From Saururus chinensis (Eukaryota; Streptophyta; Magnoliopsida; Piperales; Saururaceae), in NCBI GenBank assembly GCA_035235625.1, contig CP141140.1:22278685-22342684 (forward strand): 64,000 nucleotides of DNA, given 5' to 3'. Below, one piece after another: positions 59,481-64,000 of the stretch. Made by a program: the position numbers and the translations under genes. The notes below the pieces were generated by a model. The model was not told the origin of the DNA and did not search any database. It worked only from the letters and a program-made list of their open reading frames with translations. Every line of letters begins with the position of its first letter. Positions within the stretch are counted from its first letter, which is position 1.

Positions 59481-62450
59481 GAGGATGAAGTTTCGCTTGG
59501 GAAATGTCGAGAGACTGAGTTTGGCATATGCAATTCCGATTTTGCTTTCTCGGCTGTAATTGGAAGAAGGAAGCGTGTTTGATCGGAGGTGTTGATGTCC
59601 TCTGGCTGCTGCGTCATCGGATCACGAAGCTGCGCAAATTCTAAAGGAGAGAGGTGCGGTGCTTGGTTGTCTTGCGGAGGTCGCAAGACACTGGAGTGCT
59701 GATTTCGGAGCTGAAAGGTGCTGTAAGAAATGGTGAATCTAGCTCTGCACAGCTCGTCCAGTTCGAGCTCTTGTTTGCTTTTTGCTCTGTCTAATATTTT
59801 CATGGAATCCACTGGTCTTTGGAGTTCGAATCCTTTCCTTTTCCTCATATTTTTGGTGTCACATTGTGGGATTCTATGTTTTGAGACTTGTGAGGACGTA
59901 CGAGCGATGAACACAAGCTGAGACTCAGTCATAAAGCTTGAAACTTTTCTACTGTTTCCACTGCGTCTTTCTTCTGAACCTCTCCCCAATTCCAAAGTTC
60001 TTTCTTTCTTGCATTTTCCTCCTTTTTTTATTTTTCCATTTTAATATGACTTATCTTCTTCTTCTTGTTGAAGACGGAAATACTCGAAAACTTTTTAGCG
60101 CTCTTCGCTTTTCAGCCTTTCTTTTGTCCCATTCAAGAGCGGTGCTTGAGAGTCGTACTTAATCCTTGACCACAATGCAGCTTCCGTAGTTCATTTGCCC
60201 AGTTTCAGCTTCCACAAGGCATCGCATTCATCGCACGAATTTCGCCTATTTTTTTTAATTCTAGTTTTGATTCTTGTGTTCACTGCAGCAATCTCATTGT
60301 AATTTGTAATGGGCGGGCGGACTCCGATAATCGTATTCCCACAATAACCCGTTTCGGAACAAGAGCGGAGAGACCCGATCTAAAAACCAGGTGAGCCTGT
60401 TTCTTGTTCATATTTCCAGAGTAGATTGAAATTTCGAATTGCAGATCTCTGAATTACCAATCCACTGTGGTTGTGGGTTCATCCGGCTTGCTCTTACAGA
60501 GCTGGGGCTGGTCACCGATCTCTCAAAATGTTAAACGTTCAGTAAGCTAGCTAGCTAGGCTTTCTCTTCGTGATCTCCGGTAATTTCACCCCATTTCTCC
60601 CTCTCTTTCCTTCCTTCTGCTGGAACCCCATTTTCCTCTTCTGCTATTAGCCTTCTACATGTGGGAAGTAGTAAGGACTTGGAAGAATTCAAGGCCATTG
60701 GCCATGATAGCTAGCCTGCAACAATGAGCCTCCCCTCTTTGTCTCCTGAGGAGAGCCTTTAAAATGCGCAGTGAGCGCAGATTAAGAGACTTGCTGCTGC
60801 CTTCTGGCCCCTTCTCTCCTCCGCCTTGTCCATGTGCGCTCCATCTCCGTCTTCTTCTGACCAGCCAATAAAGCATCTACTCCCTTCCTCTGATCCCCTC
60901 CTCACACTGGATCGAGCTAATGTGCGCCCCAGTGGTGGTTTACTGGGTATGGTTAGGTTTAGCAGCCTGCTAATTCTCTCATAAATATGTATTTGCGTCA
61001 GGTTAATTGTCTGATGACGCATCCTTTAGCGTAACGGTGAACCTGTCTAATGTGCGCCGTACAAGTGTTGCACGTAGTTATGGCAGGTGACCGTTGTGTG
61101 GTTAACTTGGCACGGCGCATTGAAGACCATTAAGCCAATTATTGGAGTTAATTAAATACGGGACTTAGTTCGAACTCTGCCCAATCAGAAAGTGCCATGT
61201 GTCCTGTAATTACTTTATATTTGGCTTTGTAATTAATTGTCTTCCTGCCATCACTTTGTCCTGTCCTTGGTTCTGGTCTGGGGCCGTGCCTTAGCTGGTC
61301 TGTGGGGGTGGTCCAGACTCGCATAACTGAGCAGACAGCACGAGCTACCCGTGCCAGTGGTGTCTTGACTACTGTGGGGGCCATCTCCCGTATTAACATC
61401 TCCAATTGTCTCAACGCTCGTCTTCTTCTTCTTGTAGCAGTGCTGGATCCCCGGCCCACGTTAAATTACCTTTAAAGTTACATGAGATGCCTGTTCCTTT
61501 AGTAAAGAAATTCTTCTTTTAGATATGCTTTTGCTTTGCTTTGCCTTTTGCAAACGCTTTTTTGTGCCTTGGTTTGTCTAGTAGTATGATAGAGCCATTA
61601 GCTAATTGTATGATTTCTCATTGTTTTGCTTAATCAGAGGGTTCTCTTGCATGAGAAAGGGGGCATAAAATATCTCTTTTTTTTAGGGTGGTTTAGCTGA
61701 CTTCGTAATTCAGTAGTAGGGTGGTAGTCAATGGTTAAAGGGGTATCTTTCTTATGTTGTTTTGGAAAACTGCCTCCAGTTCACATTCTCTTCCTCTATC
61801 ACCCTTTTTGCCCCTCCTATAGACATGTTGCTTAGAGAGTTGAAAGTAAAATGTTTGTATCAACAGGAGTAAAAAAAAGGACAAAACGTAATCCGTTTGG
61901 TTCAAATGTCGACATCAATTTTTTTTTTTTTTTAGACATCCGGCATCAAAGGTATGTGTGAGAGAGGCATAGTTGTTTGTTTCAAATTAGCCTTGTCTAG
62001 TACAAGACCCCTCAGGATTTTTTCTGCTCTCTTTTGAAGGGTAGTCCTACCCCTTTTCTTAATCACGAATCTTTACTTTTGAGGGATTTATTAGGAAAAG
62101 AAATCGTTTGCTTTTATATTATGATGAGATGGCTCCTTGTTACTTTTAATAAGATAGTAATTTCTAATATTTGGCAACTTTTCTCAACCCCTCTCGCGTA
62201 GTAAGAGGGAAATAGAAAAACGAAAGTGGAGGATTAGGTGTCGTTGATTGTCAGGGCAGGAGTAATATCTATTTGGTTTCTTTTTACTTTAAATAACGGC
62301 TTCAACCACACATATTCTGGCATGAATATTTTTTGTTTATTTTATTCATACAATTCAATTGCTTCTGATCACATTTGTCAATATGCTGATCCATGGCTTT
62401 TTTTAATATACCAGGAAACCAACGGGGGGGGAGTCTTCACTCACAATAAC
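59481..62450 (+). promoter_or_regulatory. upstream region and probable 5' UTR intron of the receptor-like kinase
   Basis: A strong donor, AACCAG|GTGAGC, ends at 60390, and an acceptor, TTTTTTTAATATACCAG, ends at 62414, 36 bp before the ATG. I infer a non-coding first exon and a 2.0-kb leader intron. The transcription start and TATA box were not fixed. Open frames on either strand here look like chance (no domain, low complexity). Confidence 0.45.
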
Positions 62451-63732
62451 ATGAAACTACTCAGGCTCTCTTTCTCTTCCTTTGCCTTGCTTCTTCTGTT
62501 ATTAATCCTTTCTCCTGCTATTGCGGACTTGCAATCTGATAGGCAAGCCCTTCTTGACTTCGCATCTAAAGTTCGCCATGGCCGAAAACTCAACTGGAAT
62601 GCCTCGTTGCCTGTCTGCTCCCCTCCTTGGTTTGGTATCACATGCAATGAGAACCAGACCAATGTGATTGCCGTCCGACTCCCAGGTGTTGCTCTAGCTG
62701 GCCCAATTCCACGAAGTACTCTAGGAAAGCTCGATGCTCTTCAAAAACTTAGCCTTCGGTCTAATCTTCTCAGTGGGAGCCTTCCACCTGATATATCTAG
62801 ACTCCCTGCACTCCGTCTCCTTTACCTTCAACGCAACAACCTATCTGGCAATCTCCCCCCTTCTTTCTCTCCCAGCCTCAATGTCATTGATCTCTCTGAA
62901 AACTTCTTTACCGGGCATATACCACCAAGCTTCCAGAATCTAACGCAACTCACTGGCCTGAACCTTCAAAATAACTCACTCTCGGGCACCATCCCTGACC
63001 TTGAACTCCCTAAGCTGAAACATTTAAATTTCAGCTATAATCAACTAAATGGTACAATCCCGTCTTCTCTCCAAAAGTTTCCTGATTCTTCATTTGTTGG
63101 CAACATGTTCTTGTGTGGGCCTCCTTTAATCCAATGCTCTCCAATCCCTTCCCCTCCCCCTCTTGTTCCCTCCTCTCCTGTCTCGCCAAGCAACAACAAG
63201 GGCTCGAAGAAGAAGCTAAACACTGCAGCAATAATTGGAATTGCCGTTGGTGGGACAGTATTACTGTTTTTAGTGGCGCTAACCCTCTTGCTCTGCTGTT
63301 TAAAGAAAAAGGACAGCGAAAATGGAGGTGTTCTGAAGGGGAAAAGTGTTAGTGGAGGAAGGAGTGAGAAGCCCAAGGAAGAGTTTGGCAGCGGAATTCA
63401 GGAGGCAGAGAAGAACAAGCTGGTTTTCTTTGAGGGTTGTTCTTATAATTTTGACTTGGAAGATTTGTTAAGGGCTTCAGCTGAAGTGCTCGGGAAAGGC
63501 AGTTATGGGACTGCATATAAAGCTGTTCTCGAGGAAGGGACCACGGTCGTAGTTAAGAGGTTGAAGGAGGTCGTGGTCGGCAAAAGAGAGTTTGAACAGC
63601 AGATGGAGATTTTAGGGAGGGTAGGCCAGCATCCGAATGTTGTCCCTCTCAGGGCATATTACTATTCCAAAGATGAGAAGCTCCTGGTCTATGATTACGT
63701 CTCAACTGGCAGCTTGTCTACGCACTTGCATG
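62451..63732 (+). CDS. LRR receptor-like kinase, subfamily III (At5g58300-like), first coding exon
   Basis: ATG at 62451 gives 427 codons plus one base, to a GT donor at 63733. Signal peptide about 1-25; LRR N-terminal domain 26-70 ([22 protein letters not shown]); about five LRRs, 95-205 ([26 protein letters not shown]); Pro/Ser-rich juxtamembrane 228-250; transmembrane helix about 258-284; then a kinase domain with ENLK-like lead-in [20 protein letters not shown], glycine loop at 348-356 and Lys369 in VVVKRLKEV. It ends at STHLH within the N-lobe; catalytic motifs lie outside the window. Family members sit in the plasma membrane and many are considered inactive kinases. The next exon is not in the last 268 bp. 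An in-frame ATG at 62238 opens a longer frame, but it lies in the inferred leader intron and would spoil the signal peptide. Confidence 0.92.
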
Positions 63733-64000
63733 GTATGCCATCTTGTTTCTTGATTTTTTATCCTTTGGCATGAAATTTCAGGACGAACCTAGCACTTGTT
63801 AATTATCCACATGTTCTCATCCTATTTTTCCAGTTTGACATGGGTTAAGCTATTTCATTTCTCGTTACCTCTGTGTTTTCAGTTACGCTTAAATTTTTGA
63901 GTTTTCTCTACTATCTTTTGTAGGTTTCAAACTCCCCACATCTTTTCTAACTACTTGGAGATTATATTGACTTTTTGAGTTATTTTCCCTGGAAAGCTAG
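63733..64000 (+). other. start of intron in the receptor-like kinase
   Basis: Begins GTATGCC after CTTGCATG. AG candidates (TTTCAG at about 63780; TTTGTAG at about 63924) are followed by sequence that does not continue the kinase domain, so the intron reaches the window edge. Confidence 0.7.

Noticed and set aside
59363..59995. A 210-codon minus-strand open frame
   Set aside because: It runs against the upstream region of the receptor-like kinase, has low-complexity ends and no recognisable domain.
62238..62450. An in-frame upstream ATG extending the receptor-like kinase by 71 codons
   Set aside because: It crosses a good splice acceptor at 62414 and would place a non-secretory stretch before a clear signal peptide starting at 62451.

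Overview
This is plant nuclear DNA, almost certainly from a eudicot with a TE-rich genome. Two host genes with eudicot-type sequence and GT-AG introns are visible: a BLISTER (BLI) homologue of 13 coding exons at 25846-33025 (+), and the first coding exon of a subfamily III LRR receptor-like (pseudo)kinase at 62451-63732 (+), which runs off the right edge. Nearly everything else is transposon-derived: Ty3/gypsy retrotransposons and solo LTRs, a Mutator-like element (MULE), a hAT remnant and MITE-like pieces. No bacterial operons, CRISPR arrays, rRNA or tRNA genes were seen.

Left block (1-22737) is a tower of nested insertions. The outermost layer is a long LTR ('B') that ends at 22737 and is visible at 5729-6441, 16149-16817 and 21778-22737. 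Into it went (i) a minus-strand Ty3/gypsy element whose 5' LTR is 4060-5728 and whose gag, protease, RT and RNase H run off the left edge, with an extra ORF between primer site and gag; (ii) LTR 'A' (6442-16148), a relative of B in the opposite orientation; and (iii) element 'D1' (16818-21777, TSD GTATG). LTR A was in turn invaded by a 6044-bp MULE (6972-13015) with about 350-bp TIRs and a perfect 9-bp TSD. The MULE carries an apparently intact mudrA transposase gene of three inferred exons and, 95 bp downstream on the same strand, a plant mobile domain (PMD, MAIN/MAIL1-like) gene disabled by four in-frame stops.

Middle block: 22738-25350 is AT-rich and has no gene. The BLI homologue (802 inferred residues) follows, with one GC-AG intron and one large intron containing an LTR fragment. 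After an unassigned stretch, a decayed minus-strand hAT transposase (about 34.5-36.1 kb) holds a Stowaway-like MITE.

Right block (36.4-56 kb) is a second nest. A chromodomain-containing Ty3/gypsy element (36448-43700, two 415-bp LTRs, TSD ACRTG) is split by a solo LTR (40402-42084, TSD GTAAG). A degenerate second copy of element D (D2, about 43960-51656) is split by two related solo LTRs (44189-46254, TSD ACATG; 48367-50207, TSD CATAC). An A-type LTR remnant (about 51.7-53.65 kb) and a further gypsy LTR remnant (about 55.05-56.06 kb) follow. From 56 to 62.4 kb is mostly the flank and probable 5' leader of the receptor-like kinase.

Best candidates for something new: the autonomous-looking MULE with a PMD cargo gene; the extra gypsy ORF combining SUMO-interaction-like motifs, an EAR-like DLNxxP and a CCHC knuckle; and two short sequence modules that recur at matching positions in otherwise divergent LTR families. 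All calls come from reading the sequence by eye, with no database search.
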